A stretch of 64,000 bases of DNA, taken from assembly GCA_017483465.1 (NCBI GenBank), contig JAFUWN010000012.1, positions 22,747 through 86,746 on the forward strand. The letters are read 5' to 3'. Below are positions 43,125 to 52,484 of this stretch, piece after piece (position 1 is the stretch's first letter; every line of letters begins with the position of its first letter). This DNA is from Oscillospiraceae bacterium (lineage in GTDB: Bacteria > Bacillota > Clostridia > Oscillospirales > Ruminococcaceae). A program made the position numbers and the translations under genes. The notes under the pieces are model-generated. The model saw nothing but the letters and a program-made list of their open reading frames with translations. It had not been told where the DNA came from and did not search any database.

Positions 43125-43553
43125 ATGAGAAACAGCAGACAAAACACAATTCTCCGGCTGATTGCAGCCGAACATATCAGCACACAGGAAGAATTACAGA
43201 AACGTCTTCAGACAGAGGGCTTTTCTGTCACACAGGCGACTATTTCACGGGATATCCGTGAATTACATCTGATCAAGAAAGGCGATGTCAACGAACGCTA
43301 TTACTGTCAGGAACAGACTCCCCCTGATCTGCTTGGCGGCAATCCGGTCGAGGCAGATTATGCCGGAAATACGATCGTGCTCCGGTGTACCAGCGGTACG
43401 GCACAGGCGGTCTGTACTGTGATTGACAGTATCGGTCATCCGGAAATTGTCGGCACGCTCGCCGGAGACGATACGATCTTTGTACTTGTCAGAAATGCAG
43501 AACTCGCCGGAAAAACCGCCGGAGAACTCACAGAAAAATTCCAGAGCAGATGA
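43125..43553 (+). CDS. argR: Arginine repressor
   Basis: A 142-residue ArgR/AhrC family regulator with a winged-helix N-terminus (VTQATISRDIRELHLIK) and a C-terminal hexamerisation/arginine-binding part (GTLAGDDTIFVLVRN). ATG 43125 follows a weak GTGAGTGA site. In Clostridia argR commonly precedes recN, as here. Confidence 0.94.
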   Translation: MRNSRQNTILRLIAAEHISTQEELQKRLQTEGFSVTQATISRDIRELHLIKKGDVNERYYCQEQTPPDLLGGNPVEADYAGNTIVLRCTSGTAQAVCTVIDSIGHPEIVGTLAGDDTIFVLVRNAELAGKTAGELTEKFQSR

Positions 43554-43565
43554 GGCATAATAATC

Positions 43566-45254
43566 ATGTTGGAAGAATTGTATATTGAAAATCTCGCCGT
43601 AATCGAAAAGGCCTGCATTCGGTTTCAGAAGGCATTTCATGTCTTTACAGGCGAAACCGGTGCAGGCAAGTCTATTTTAATTCATGGAATCCAGGCCGTA
43701 CTGGGGCAGAGGGTTTCCCGTGACTGGGTGCGGACAGGCTGCGAACGGGCAAGCATTACGGCTTTGTTTACTGATTTGTCAGAGCCTGTCATGCAAATGC
43801 TCACAGACCGGGGCATTTCCTGCGAAGAAGGACAGATTACCCTGACAAGGGAAATCCGTGCAGACGGCGGCAGTATCGGCAGAATCAACGGGAAAACGGC
43901 TTCTGTCTCGGCACTGAAAGAAATCGGCTTGTTACTGATCTCGATTCACGGACAGCATGATAATCAGATTTTACTGAATCCGGAAAATCATCTGCATGTA
44001 CTGGATGAATTCGGCGGCAATCCGGAATTTCTGAAAGCATATCAGACAGCGTTTCATGAATTGCAGAATGTCGCAAAAGAACTCGGCAGATGTAAGAAAA
44101 AAGAACAGGCTCGCCGGGAGAAATCGGCAGTATTGCAGAAACAGATTCAGGAGATCGGTGCTCTGCATTTGAAGCCGGACGAGGAAGAAGAACTGGAAAA
44201 TGCTCTGATACAGGCGGAAAATTCTGAAAGAATCATCTCGGCTCTGGCAGGCAGTGCCGGCTTGCTGGGACTGGATAACGAAGATTCTGCTTCGGAACGA
44301 GTGCGTTCTGCTTTGCTGTTATTGCAGGAGATCGAAGATGTCTATTCTGATACCGGTGAGATTGCCGGGCGGTTGCAGACCTGTCTGATCGAATTGAAAG
44401 ATATTGCTCAGGATTTGCAGGGGATGTCCGAAAGTATCAGTCTGGATGAGAATCAGTTGCAGAAAATGCAGCAGAGATATCAGGCTATCAGTCAGGCAAA
44501 AAAACAGTTTTTCTGCGATTTTGACGAACTGATCAGAATTTATGAGAACGCTCAGCAGGAAATGCAGAATATGCAGGAAGATACGGAAAAAATCGCCGAG
44601 CTCGAACAAAAGAAAAATCTTCTGCTTGCGGATGTGACCGAAAAAGCCAATGCATTGTCAGAATACAGAACCGAATCCGGAAAGAAATTTGCCGGACGTG
44701 TTGCCGAAGAACTGAAATTTTTAGATATGCCGGACGTGGTTCTGACCGTTCGGCAGGAAAAGGGAAAATTAACCATTCAGGGCAGGGATTCCGTTTCGTT
44801 TCTGATTTCGGCCAATAAGGGCGAAGAACCGAAGCCGATTTCTAAGATCGCTTCCGGCGGTGAATTGTCAAGAATTATGCTGGCTTTGAAATCTGTGATT
44901 GCTGACCGTGATCAGATTCCGACTCTGATTTTTGATGAAATTGATACCGGAGTCAGCGGCAGAGCAGCTCAGAAAATCGGAATCAAGCTCAGAGAAATCA
45001 GCCGGCAGAGACAAGTGCTCTGTGTCACACATCTGTCACAGATTGCTGTCATGGCCGATACACAGTATATGATAGAAAAACATCAGGAACAGGACAGAAC
45101 CGTCACACAGGTGCATGTACTGGATTTTGAAGGCCGTGTACAGGAAATCGCCCGTATCATGGGCGGTGAGAATCCGAGCGAACTCATGCTCGAAAATGCC
45201 CGTGAAGAACTGAAAAAAATCAGTCAGGAGAGTGAGAAACATGGAAATGCATGA
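43566..45254 (+). CDS. recN: DNA repair protein RecN
   Basis: An SMC-like ATPase for double-strand-break repair. The 562-residue protein has Walker A GETGAGKS, a central coiled-coil (about 155-370), the signature KIASGGELSRIMLALK and Walker B LIFDEIDTGVSG. Length is typical. Confidence 0.96.
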   Translation: MLEELYIENLAVIEKACIRFQKAFHVFTGETGAGKSILIHGIQAVLGQRVSRDWVRTGCERASITALFTDLSEPVMQMLTDRGISCEEGQITLTREIRADGGSIGRINGKTASVSALKEIGLLLISIHGQHDNQILLNPENHLHVLDEFGGNPEFLKAYQTAFHELQNVAKELGRCKKKEQARREKSAVLQKQIQEIGALHLKPDEEEELENALIQAENSERIISALAGSAGLLGLDNEDSASERVRSALLLLQEIEDVYSDTGEIAGRLQTCLIELKDIAQDLQGMSESISLDENQLQKMQQRYQAISQAKKQFFCDFDELIRIYENAQQEMQNMQEDTEKIAELEQKKNLLLADVTEKANALSEYRTESGKKFAGRVAEELKFLDMPDVVLTVRQEKGKLTIQGRDSVSFLISANKGEEPKPISKIASGGELSRIMLALKSVIADRDQIPTLIFDEIDTGVSGRAAQKIGIKLREISRQRQVLCVTHLSQIAVMADTQYMIEKHQEQDRTVTQVHVLDFEGRVQEIARIMGGENPSELMLENAREELKKISQESEKHGNA

Positions 45255-45414
45255 TTATATCATCATAGATATTCAGGGCGATTATGCCCAGCTGAAACAG
45301 CTCGATGCCGAAAATCCGGAACTGTTCCCGGTAGCAGTGGCACTTCTGCCGTTCGGGAGCGATGTCGGAACAAAGCTTCACGGCATGATGGGGATGTTTG
45401 AAATTGTAGAATAA
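45241..45414 (+). CDS. Small conserved-looking protein at the end of the recN operon
   Basis: A 57-residue protein (MEMHDYIIIDIQGDYAQLKQ...) with no membrane segment and no family I recognise. AGGAG at 45226-45230 is ten bases before ATG 45241, inside the recN end. It is followed directly by the operon terminator. The good ribosome site and well-placed stop support it as real. Confidence 0.65.
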   Translation: MEMHDYIIIDIQGDYAQLKQLDAENPELFPVAVALLPFGSDVGTKLHGMMGMFEIVE

Positions 45415-45417
45415 CAA

Positions 45418-45447
45418 AAATCCGCAGAAATAACATTCTGCGGATTT
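45418..45447. terminator. Bidirectional terminator
   Basis: AAATCCGCAGAA/TTCTGCGGATTT stem flanked by A- and T-runs, between the recN operon and the convergent ABC transporter gene. Confidence 0.85.
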
Positions 45448-45453
45448 GTTTTT

Positions 45454-48400
45454 TTATTCTGTCCGGAGAGCGGTAACAGGGTCTTTTGTCGAGGCTTTGC
45501 TTGCCGGAATCAGACCGCCGATCAGAGTTAATACAACGCTGATGATTACCAGAATCACAGCCGCTGCCGCCGGAAGTGCCGCACTGACGGCATCGGTTTC
45601 GGCAACCGAATGAATTACAATATTAGAGGGAATCAGAATCAGTTCCGTCATGCCGACACCGATCAGACCGGAACAGAGACCGATAATAAAGGTTTCGGCA
45701 TTGAATACCTGTGAGATATTCCGCTTGGAAGCACCGATTGCTCTTAAAATACCGATTTCTTTTGTTCTCTCCAATACAGAGATATAAGTAATAATACCGA
45801 TCATGATCGAAGATACCACCAGAGAAACCGCAACAAAGGCAATCAGCACATAAGAAATCACGTTCACGATTGTCGTGACGGAACTCATCAGCAGACCGAC
45901 ATAATCTGTATAGCTGATCTGGTTTTCTTCGGAAACCTCTTTGTTATAGTCTTCAATGCATTTCTGAATAGATTCTTTTGCTTCAAAGCTGTCGACATAG
46001 AGATTGATACTGGAAGGAGCGTCAAAGCTGACAACACCGAATTTGCTCATGTTATTATCATAACTGCCGGAAGCAATATACTGATCATAGATTTCAAGAA
46101 GCGTATCCCGGTCAGGAGACTGCATATATTCATCAAGTTTCTGAGCGAGTTCCGTTTCGGAGAGATTGGCCAGAGACATCATCTCCTGCATACCTTCCTG
46201 AGAAATGCCCTGCTGTTCGGCATAGATTTTCATAAGTTCTTCCTGAGACATAGAGCCGTCCATATAGGCTTTCATCATTTCTTCCGGAGTCATGATTTTA
46301 TTGTCAGAAGAATCAGAACCGGTGCCGGACTCTGCCTGCATGGTATACATTTTCATGAGATCGTCTTTTGACATGCCCGTGGAAGAAGCATAAGCATTCA
46401 TGAGATCATCCATAGAAGAACCGGAAGCCGAGGCATAAGCCTGCATAAGATCCTGTGCGGATGTGCCGGAAGCTCCGGAAGCAGTATCCTGAAGATATTT
46501 TTTCATCAGATCTTCCTGAGAAACACCGGAAGAAGCCGTATATAACTTCATTAAATCCTGAGCCGAAGTACCGCCGGAAAGAGCTGAGGCCGGATTGGAA
46601 TACATGGATAATACATCCTGCATACCGGAGGCCGCTGTATACATGGACATTAAGTCCTGTAAGCTCTGGGAATTCATGCTTTGATTCTGATAGCCGGAAA
46701 GCAAATCCTGCATACCGGAAGCGGAGGTATACATAGACATTAAGTCCTGCATGGACATGCCGCCGGAAGAAGAACCGCCCATCTGCTGAAGATACATCCG
46801 GAGCAGGTCTTCCTGTGTCATACCCTCTGCCGGATTCAGAGTGCCGGTATCGGGAATCATCTTGCTGAGAGAGGCAAGAGCCTGTAAAGTATCATAAAAA
46901 GAAGCCAGTTCCGAACTGATATTATGATACAGCTGTCTGCCGTTACTGATCACAGATTCGATATTTTCCTTGCCTGTGCCCATGATGTCAGAAATATTGC
47001 TTTTGAGATTTTCAAGATACTGCTGAATCATTTCAGGAGTCAGGTCATCCGGGGCAGGGGAGCTTTCTGTTTCGGATTCTGATTCTGACTCGGATTCTGA
47101 ATCTGTTTCCTGGGATTCTGTTTCGGATTCTGAAAGAGATTCTTCCGGTTCGGACGGTTCTGTTTCGGGAACGGATTCTGATTCCGGCTCGGAGATACTT
47201 TCTTCCGGCTCGGACGGTTCTGAAAATTCTGTATTTTCCGGTTCAGAAAGTTCAGAAAGTTCTGATTCTTCCGGAATTTCCAGAGCAGAAAGCGGTCTGA
47301 CAGAAACGGAATCCGGATGAAAGGCCATACTCATGAACCCTGCATTCTGTTCCGGCTGATACATGACAGTCTTGATTTCAGAAGTTTCGGTTTCTTCTGA
47401 TGATTTGTTTTTGCCTTTCAGGAGCTGTTCTGTCATCATGATAGACTGATACATCACAGCTTTGTCAGAGATATTCAGATCATTGATATATTTTGTCACA
47501 TCGTCAATTTTTTTGTCATCATCAGAATCGACATCAAAATGCATACCGTTGAGGATGTTTAATTTTTCCTGTTTTTTCTGAGCCTTGACGACATCGCTTT
47601 TTTCTGTATAATCAATCAGATATTCTGTCAGGGCACTGGTATAGCCGACAGCACTGTTGATCAGGGCATTGTCTGTATCGTCATTCAGACGGATGACACC
47701 GGAGATTTTCAGCTCCAGAGCGTGATCAAGCAGAGACTCCATTTTTTCGGTATTTTTAGTATCAATTTTTTTATATAAGCCGTCTTCTGTTTCTTCGTAG
47801 AGATCGCATTCCGGAACAAGATAAAATTTCTGACTGCATATTTCTGTATAGCTTAATTTTTTGGTATCTAATTTGATTTCCTTGCTGTCCTCGACTTCTT
47901 TCATAATATCTTTGTATTCTTCCGATGGGAAAAAGCCGAGCTGATATAATACTGTCAGAGGCAGTTCGTTTTGTTTATCCAGAATCAGGACAATTTCGTC
48001 ATAAGATGACGGCATGGAGCCGTACAGAATATCATAATGATCAGTAATGGCCTGACTGACAAGCTCGCCGTTTGCACCGGGCATCATCTGTTCAAAATTG
48101 TTCGTACTGGTAGAAACCATACTGCTGGTGAAGCTTGTTGTCAGCATCATATTGACCATGTAGTCATTATTTTCTGATAACGTACTGCCGTCCGTGTTGA
48201 CCAGCGTATCATCTTCATCATAAGTAAAGACAGAAAATTTGGTATCATAGTTATAGACAATACCGTTTTCACCGATATAGTGATTAATATCGCTTTCAGG
48301 ATCATCAAGATATTTCTTGAAATCCGTCAGATTATTGGCTTTGATACTTGTCTGGAATGTCGAGGCCATTTCCAGATTACTCCCGTCAGAATAGACGGCA

Positions 48401-49410
48401 TCTAATTTATGGTCAGCGTCTTCCAGAAGCTTTTCTTTTTTCTTGTTCTGTCCGGAGAGCATTAAAGTCGTGAAATCAAAAGACTGTGCTTCGATCGAAA
48501 TCGGATAAGATGTCATAGTATCTTTCTGTAAATCCTGAATATACGTATTGACACCGTTCGAGAGTGACAGAATCAAGGCAATGCCGATAATACCAATCGA
48601 ACCGGCAAACGAAGTCAGCAGTGTTCTGCCTTTTTTGGTTCTCAGATTATTGAAGCTCAGTCCCAGAGCCGTCAGCGGAGACATGGAAGATTTCCCCATA
48701 TTCCTGTGTTCGGCCGGCTTTTCTTCTTCCTGTGTCAGAGGCATGGAATCTTCCTGTATTCTGCCGTCCTTGACTTTGACGATTCTGGTGGCATATTCAT
48801 AGGCAAGTTCCGGGTTATGTGTAACCATGATGACAAGTCTGTCTTTGGCGACTTCTTTGAGCATATCCATAACCTGAACGCTGGTTTCGGAATCCAGAGC
48901 ACCGGTCGGCTCGTCAGCAAGCAGAATCGCCGGATTATTGACCAAAGCTCTTGCGATGGCGACTCTCTGCATTTGACCGCCGGACATCTGATTCGGTCTT
49001 TTATGAATCTGATTGCCGAGGCCGACTTTTTCCAGAGCTTCTTTGGCACGTTTTCTGCGTTCGGATTTGGAAATCCCTGAGATCGTCAGAGCAAGTTCTA
49101 CATTGGCTAAGACACTCTGATGCGGAATCAGATTATAGCTCTGAAATACAAAGCCGATCGTATGATTTCTGTAAGAATCCCAGTCACGGTCTTTATACTG
49201 TCTGGTAGAAATGCCGTTGATGATCAGATCACCGGAATCATACCGGTCAAGACCGCCGATGATATTCAGCATAGTGGTTTTGCCGGAACCGGACGGCCCC
49301 AGAATTGCAACAAATTCGTTATCTCTGAAATTCAGGCTGACACCGTCAAGAGCCGTCTGAACCAGATCGCCTGTGATATACTGTTTTCTGATATTTTTAA
49401 TTTGCAGCAT
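45454..49410 (-). CDS. Giant ABC transporter ATPase-permease fusion with extracellular repeats
   Basis: A 1318-residue MacB-like fusion. In order: an ABC ATPase (about 1-225; Walker A GPSGSGKT at 38-45, signature MSGGQMQRVAIARAL), a first membrane helix (about 267-290), a very large extracellular region (about 290-1175), and an FtsX-type permease domain with three helices (about 1179-1318). The extracellular part holds an unusual Glu/Ser/Pro-rich stretch (about 714-787, SEPEES and SESE motifs) and then about twelve degenerate repeats (about 861-1090) of the type S-x-QDLM-x2-Y-x3-SG. MacB-type proteins do not pump across the bilayer directly but drive extracellular or export processes. A TTGAAA-17-TATAAT promoter drives it alone. 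Confidence 0.9.
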   Translation of the reverse strand: MLQIKNIRKQYITGDLVQTALDGVSLNFRDNEFVAILGPSGSGKTTMLNIIGGLDRYDSGDLIINGISTRQYKDRDWDSYRNHTIGFVFQSYNLIPHQSVLANVELALTISGISKSERRKRAKEALEKVGLGNQIHKRPNQMSGGQMQRVAIARALVNNPAILLADEPTGALDSETSVQVMDMLKEVAKDRLVIMVTHNPELAYEYATRIVKVKDGRIQEDSMPLTQEEEKPAEHRNMGKSSMSPLTALGLSFNNLRTKKGRTLLTSFAGSIGIIGIALILSLSNGVNTYIQDLQKDTMTSYPISIEAQSFDFTTLMLSGQNKKKEKLLEDADHKLDAVYSDGSNLEMASTFQTSIKANNLTDFKKYLDDPESDINHYIGENGIVYNYDTKFSVFTYDEDDTLVNTDGSTLSENNDYMVNMMLTTSFTSSMVSTSTNNFEQMMPGANGELVSQAITDHYDILYGSMPSSYDEIVLILDKQNELPLTVLYQLGFFPSEEYKDIMKEVEDSKEIKLDTKKLSYTEICSQKFYLVPECDLYEETEDGLYKKIDTKNTEKMESLLDHALELKISGVIRLNDDTDNALINSAVGYTSALTEYLIDYTEKSDVVKAQKKQEKLNILNGMHFDVDSDDDKKIDDVTKYINDLNISDKAVMYQSIMMTEQLLKGKNKSSEETETSEIKTVMYQPEQNAGFMSMAFHPDSVSVRPLSALEIPEESELSELSEPENTEFSEPSEPEESISEPESESVPETEPSEPEESLSESETESQETDSESESESESETESSPAPDDLTPEMIQQYLENLKSNISDIMGTGKENIESVISNGRQLYHNISSELASFYDTLQALASLSKMIPDTGTLNPAEGMTQEDLLRMYLQQMGGSSSGGMSMQDLMSMYTSASGMQDLLSGYQNQSMNSQSLQDLMSMYTAASGMQDVLSMYSNPASALSGGTSAQDLMKLYTASSGVSQEDLMKKYLQDTASGASGTSAQDLMQAYASASGSSMDDLMNAYASSTGMSKDDLMKMYTMQAESGTGSDSSDNKIMTPEEMMKAYMDGSMSQEELMKIYAEQQGISQEGMQEMMSLANLSETELAQKLDEYMQSPDRDTLLEIYDQYIASGSYDNNMSKFGVVSFDAPSSINLYVDSFEAKESIQKCIEDYNKEVSEENQISYTDYVGLLMSSVTTIVNVISYVLIAFVAVSLVVSSIMIGIITYISVLERTKEIGILRAIGASKRNISQVFNAETFIIGLCSGLIGVGMTELILIPSNIVIHSVAETDAVSAALPAAAAVILVIISVVLTLIGGLIPASKASTKDPVTALRTE
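46150..46830 (-). repeat. Degenerate protein-coding repeats QDLMxxY in the ABC transporter
   Basis: About a dozen units of 13-33 residues (for example TSAQDLMQAYASASG, SSMDDLMNAYASSTG, MTPEEMMKAYMDG, SMSQEELMKIYAEQQG). The core [QED][DE][LM]M-x2-Y is constant, while the Gly/Ser linkers vary in length. At DNA level, units share the TAAGTCCTG and ATACAT segments, indicating expansion by duplication. Confidence 0.85.
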
Positions 49411-49455
49411 GAATCATAATTCCTCCCATATTATTTTTATCTTCTGTATTATTTC

Positions 49456-49484
49456 ATTATAGCATATTGTTTTGAAATTTTCAA
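49456..49484 (-). promoter_or_regulatory. Promoter of the ABC transporter gene
   Basis: Minus-strand TTGAAA (49479-49484), 17 bases, extended -10 TGC-TATAAT (core 49456-49461). Confidence 0.65.
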
Positions 49485-49502
49485 TAGTTTATTGACAAAA
49501 AT

Positions 49503-49531
49503 TTGACAGATAAAATCAACTATGCTATAAT
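49503..49531 (+). promoter_or_regulatory. Promoter of a small membrane protein gene
   Basis: TTGACA (49503-49508), 17 bases, extended -10 TGC-TATAAT (core 49526-49531). Confidence 0.7.
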
Positions 49532-49588
49532 TAGGGAAAAGAAGCGTCTTTTTATGCTGGTATGCCGATTAAGTAAGGGGGAATTTTT

Positions 49589-49831
49589 ATGAGTGATCTA
49601 TTTTTATCTGTACTTTGTTTCATATTTGAAGCAGTTATGTCAATAGCTTCAATAGTAGAATTTATCGTATTTATTGTAAACCTGATACTGTTTCTGAAAA
49701 CAGACGAATATGATAATAATTTACGTAATACCCGTAAAAAGAGAGCCATCCGTTCTGTGATAACATCAATTGTTTTGTTAGTTCTCGGTCCACTTCTTTT
49801 TTTAGCATTCAAAAACGAAATACTTATGTGA
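49589..49831 (+). CDS. Small two-helix membrane protein
   Basis: An 80-residue protein with two hydrophobic helices (about 5-35 and 55-75) around a basic loop (LRNTRKKRAIRS). No family recognised. Support comes from a strong promoter, the AAGGGGGAA ribosome site and a terminator behind it. It is divergent from the giant ABC transporter, which might mean a functional link. Confidence 0.75.
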   Translation: MSDLFLSVLCFIFEAVMSIASIVEFIVFIVNLILFLKTDEYDNNLRNTRKKRAIRSVITSIVLLVLGPLLFLAFKNEILM

Positions 49832-49868
49832 ATTCATCCAGATATATGTACTTTTAATTTTTAAATAC

Positions 49869-49898
49869 AAGCAGAACCGGAAACTTCCGGTTCTGCTT
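49869..49898. terminator. Bidirectional terminator
   Basis: AGCAGAACCGGAA/TTCCGGTTCTGCT perfect 13-bp stem with a 2-base spacer and TTTC tail, between the small membrane protein and tspO genes. Confidence 0.8.
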
Positions 49899-49904
49899 TC
49901 AGTA

Positions 49905-50384
49905 TCATGCATTCCTGTTGAGCAAATAAATTCCGATCGTCAGATAAGAGGCAAAAGCCGTCCAGAGCAGATAGGGAAGATTAAGCCAGGCAGCGGATTT
50001 CCGGATTTTTTTAAATTTTATCATCATCAGAATAATTAAAATTAATAATAACAGAATTACAAATACTGCTCCGGATAATGACCGGAATCTGAAAAAGACT
50101 ATGCTCCATAAGAAATTCACAGCCAGCTGAATGGCATAAAGCCTCAGAGCAGGGAGTTTCCTGTGATCATCAGACTGATAAATCTGATAGGCAGATATTC
50201 CCATCAGAGCATAAAGAATCGTCCACATGACAGGAAACAGCCATCCGGGCGGTGCAAACGGCGGCTGATTCAGAGACTGATAAAATTCAGAAAAATTCCC
50301 TCCGGATAACAAACCCGATAACCCTCCGACAAGTTCCGTGCCGATGATAAAAAATAACAATACTTTCAGATCTGCTTTTTTCAT
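49905..50384 (-). CDS. tspO: TspO/MBR-family membrane protein
   Basis: A 159-residue, five-helix TspO homologue. The family hallmark is the tryptophan/proline-rich stretch FAPPGWLFPVMWTILYALMGIS; AVNFLWSIVFF and NLPYLLWTAFASYL follow. Bacterial TspO proteins bind porphyrins and affect tetrapyrrole and stress responses. The ribosome site is GAAAGGAGC; no clear promoter was found. It is divergent from the P-loop gene. Confidence 0.9.
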   Translation of the reverse strand: MKKADLKVLLFFIIGTELVGGLSGLLSGGNFSEFYQSLNQPPFAPPGWLFPVMWTILYALMGISAYQIYQSDDHRKLPALRLYAIQLAVNFLWSIVFFRFRSLSGAVFVILLLLILIILMMIKFKKIRKSAAWLNLPYLLWTAFASYLTIGIYLLNRNA

Positions 50385-50444
50385 AAAAACTGCTCCTTTC
50401 CTGGATTAGTATGTGTAAAATAGTCTCTTTTTTTCAAAATTATA

Positions 50445-50473
50445 TTGACAGTTCTGTAAAAATATGCTATAAT
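50445..50473 (+). promoter_or_regulatory. Promoter of the P-loop protein gene
   Basis: TTGACA (50445-50450), 17 bases, extended -10 TGC-TATAAT (core 50468-50473). Confidence 0.7.
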
Positions 50474-50513
50474 ATGATTAATTATGAAATTAATGAAAGG
50501 AATGTTTCCTGAA

Positions 50514-52367
50514 ATGAATGAAAAAAGAACCATTACAATGGCATTGATTGCCCCGACCACTTTCGGAAAAACTACAATGATTGCAATGCTTTCGGCTAAT
50601 CCGGAAGCACTGATCAGACTGTCTTCCGGTACAGAAGGAAGAACAAAAATTACAACAGAATATTGCTTTGAGGCTGGTATGAAGCCGGATTGTTTCAAAC
50701 TGGAAAAAAAATACATCTCGGAAAAAAATTATCAAAATATTCTTGATCTTTTGGCAGACAAAGAAACAGAAACATTAAAAAGTTACTCACAAAAAGAAAA
50801 AAATAATTTTAAAGAGATTCTTGGTCTGAATAATCCGGATGCGGAAATTCTGAATAAAATAAAAGCGATTCTACAGGATGAACAGGCATACCAGAAAAAA
50901 GAGTTTGATGATCTGAAAAATCAAATAGAAGATGTCATTGACCATCATCTGTGTAAAGAGTATTCTATCATCAATGGAATCACGGCATTAAAAACCATTC
51001 TCTGTACAAACGGAATAGATCGTTTTATCTGCCGTGTCACGCTTAGAATTGCTCCATCTGAACGGCTGAAAGATTTTCTTGAAGAAAAAGGTATTAACCT
51101 GATAATCAGAGATACCAAGGGGCTGTTTGACCTTGATGAAGCAACCCTTGCTTATATGGCTGATATGATGGAAAAACAACAAAAAAATAATACCGAAAGC
51201 GGTATAAGCCTGATTGATCTCGGTCTGGAAGACTTGGATGCAGTATTGATCGGAGGAAGCAAAGCTCTCTATAATGCAGGAAACATTGAAAAAGTAGAAA
51301 AATTCTATGGTCAGTTGTTAGTTGCCGCTCTGAAATCAGTGCCCTTTTTCATTCTGGTTCGTGATGACAATGACGATGACTATAAAGCAACACTTTTTAT
51401 GCTTGCTTATCTTGGACTTGCAGAGCCTACCTCTAATGGTACTTATGAATTGAAAAACGATTATTTTCAAGATCAGATTAAGATTAAGTATAGCATTCCA
51501 ACTAGTGGGTCATTAGCAAAGTGGAGTGATGATGAGATGTTGAAGGAGAAATTCCCCAATATTATACCAATATTCCCGTCAAAAGAATCAAATTTTATTA
51601 ACTTGCAGAATGAGGTATTTTTATGTATCAAATCGAAAATCGAACTTATTATTGATGTATTCGATAAGTTTACAGAAGCGTTAATAAATCTGAAATCAAG
51701 TGAGAAGTTCAAATTGCTGAATGTAAATAAAATTCCTTTCCAAGATATAATTGACAATTATATAAAGTCGCAGATCCCATATGAATATGATGTTAATACA
51801 AAAAGAGTATACTTAACTCTGAAAGGAAAGAAATATGTGGCTATTCGTACCAGGTATTCTGATTCTAAATGGTATGGCGGAAGGGGGAATATTATTAATG
51901 ATATCAGCATGTGCGGAATTCTTGGACCCAGAGGCGGAATCACAGGAACGGCAAATCGCCATACTATGCTGACACTTTCCTATGCTTATGATGTATTAAG
52001 CGATCTGATTGATGAAATGGAAATTCCGGATGGAATTAGTCTAGTAAATGAGAAAGGCGAAACAGTCACATTGTTTCAAAATATGAATATAGAAAAAAGA
52101 AATGCTTTGATTAGAATGACTTTTAACAAAATTCTTCTCTATGATAATATTGAAGAACGTGTAACTTATCAGAACTCACCGCTGATAGAACGCTATTTCG
52201 CAAAAGAGCAGGTGGAACGTGTGCGTGAAAAATTCCTTGGTAAATCCGGTGCATTTATTTTAGAAATGTCCATCCGACTGATCGTTGCTCAGAGCTGTAT
52301 TAAGTCAAGCAGCGTAAAACTGTCAGAAGAAGAAATCTGGGCTTTGCTTCCACCGCTTGAAAACTGA
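50514..52367 (+). CDS. Uncharacterised large P-loop (GTPase/ATPase-like) protein
   Basis: A 617-residue soluble protein. The N-terminus has a P-loop-like APTTFGKTT (Ala13-Thr20; Ala replaces the first Gly of GxxxxGK[ST]) and, later, IIRDTKGLFD (Asp200-Gly203), which looks like the G3/Walker B motif of a GTPase. A clear NKxD motif is not seen; ILVRDDNDDD at the expected place is a poor fit. A charged, probably coiled stretch (about 60-145) separates the two motifs, as in dynamin-like proteins. The C-terminal half is unknown. It stands alone with its own promoter and terminator and is more AT-rich than its neighbours, which suggests acquisition. ATG 50514 is chosen for its spacing from GAAAGGAA. 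Confidence 0.72.
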   Translation: MNEKRTITMALIAPTTFGKTTMIAMLSANPEALIRLSSGTEGRTKITTEYCFEAGMKPDCFKLEKKYISEKNYQNILDLLADKETETLKSYSQKEKNNFKEILGLNNPDAEILNKIKAILQDEQAYQKKEFDDLKNQIEDVIDHHLCKEYSIINGITALKTILCTNGIDRFICRVTLRIAPSERLKDFLEEKGINLIIRDTKGLFDLDEATLAYMADMMEKQQKNNTESGISLIDLGLEDLDAVLIGGSKALYNAGNIEKVEKFYGQLLVAALKSVPFFILVRDDNDDDYKATLFMLAYLGLAEPTSNGTYELKNDYFQDQIKIKYSIPTSGSLAKWSDDEMLKEKFPNIIPIFPSKESNFINLQNEVFLCIKSKIELIIDVFDKFTEALINLKSSEKFKLLNVNKIPFQDIIDNYIKSQIPYEYDVNTKRVYLTLKGKKYVAIRTRYSDSKWYGGRGNIINDISMCGILGPRGGITGTANRHTMLTLSYAYDVLSDLIDEMEIPDGISLVNEKGETVTLFQNMNIEKRNALIRMTFNKILLYDNIEERVTYQNSPLIERYFAKEQVERVREKFLGKSGAFILEMSIRLIVAQSCIKSSSVKLSEEEIWALLPPLEN

Positions 52368-52380
52368 ACAGTCTCTCGTG

Positions 52381-52417
52381 AATACTGCTGTACATTTTCC
52401 GTACAGCAGTATTTTTC
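52381..52417 (+). terminator. Terminator of the P-loop protein gene
   Basis: AATACTGCTGTAC/GTACAGCAGTATT perfect stem with 7-base loop, followed by TTTC. Confidence 0.85.
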
Positions 52418-52446
52418 TTGACAAATGCCTGAAAATATGCTAAAAT
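52418..52446 (+). promoter_or_regulatory. Promoter of the GH5 gene
   Basis: TTGACA (52418-52423), 17 bases, extended -10 TGC-TAAAAT (core 52441-52446), immediately behind the preceding terminator. Confidence 0.7.
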
Positions 52447-52484
52447 AAAATTATATTAATTTTGAAATATACGGAGGGTTATTT

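Noticed and set aside
46150-46830. Repeats in the ABC transporter gene as a possible CRISPR or satellite array
   Set aside because: The units differ in length and sequence, stay in frame and encode a conserved protein pattern, so they are protein repeats.
50385-50460. Leftward promoter for tspO
   Set aside because: No pair of boxes with acceptable spacing could be found on the minus strand.
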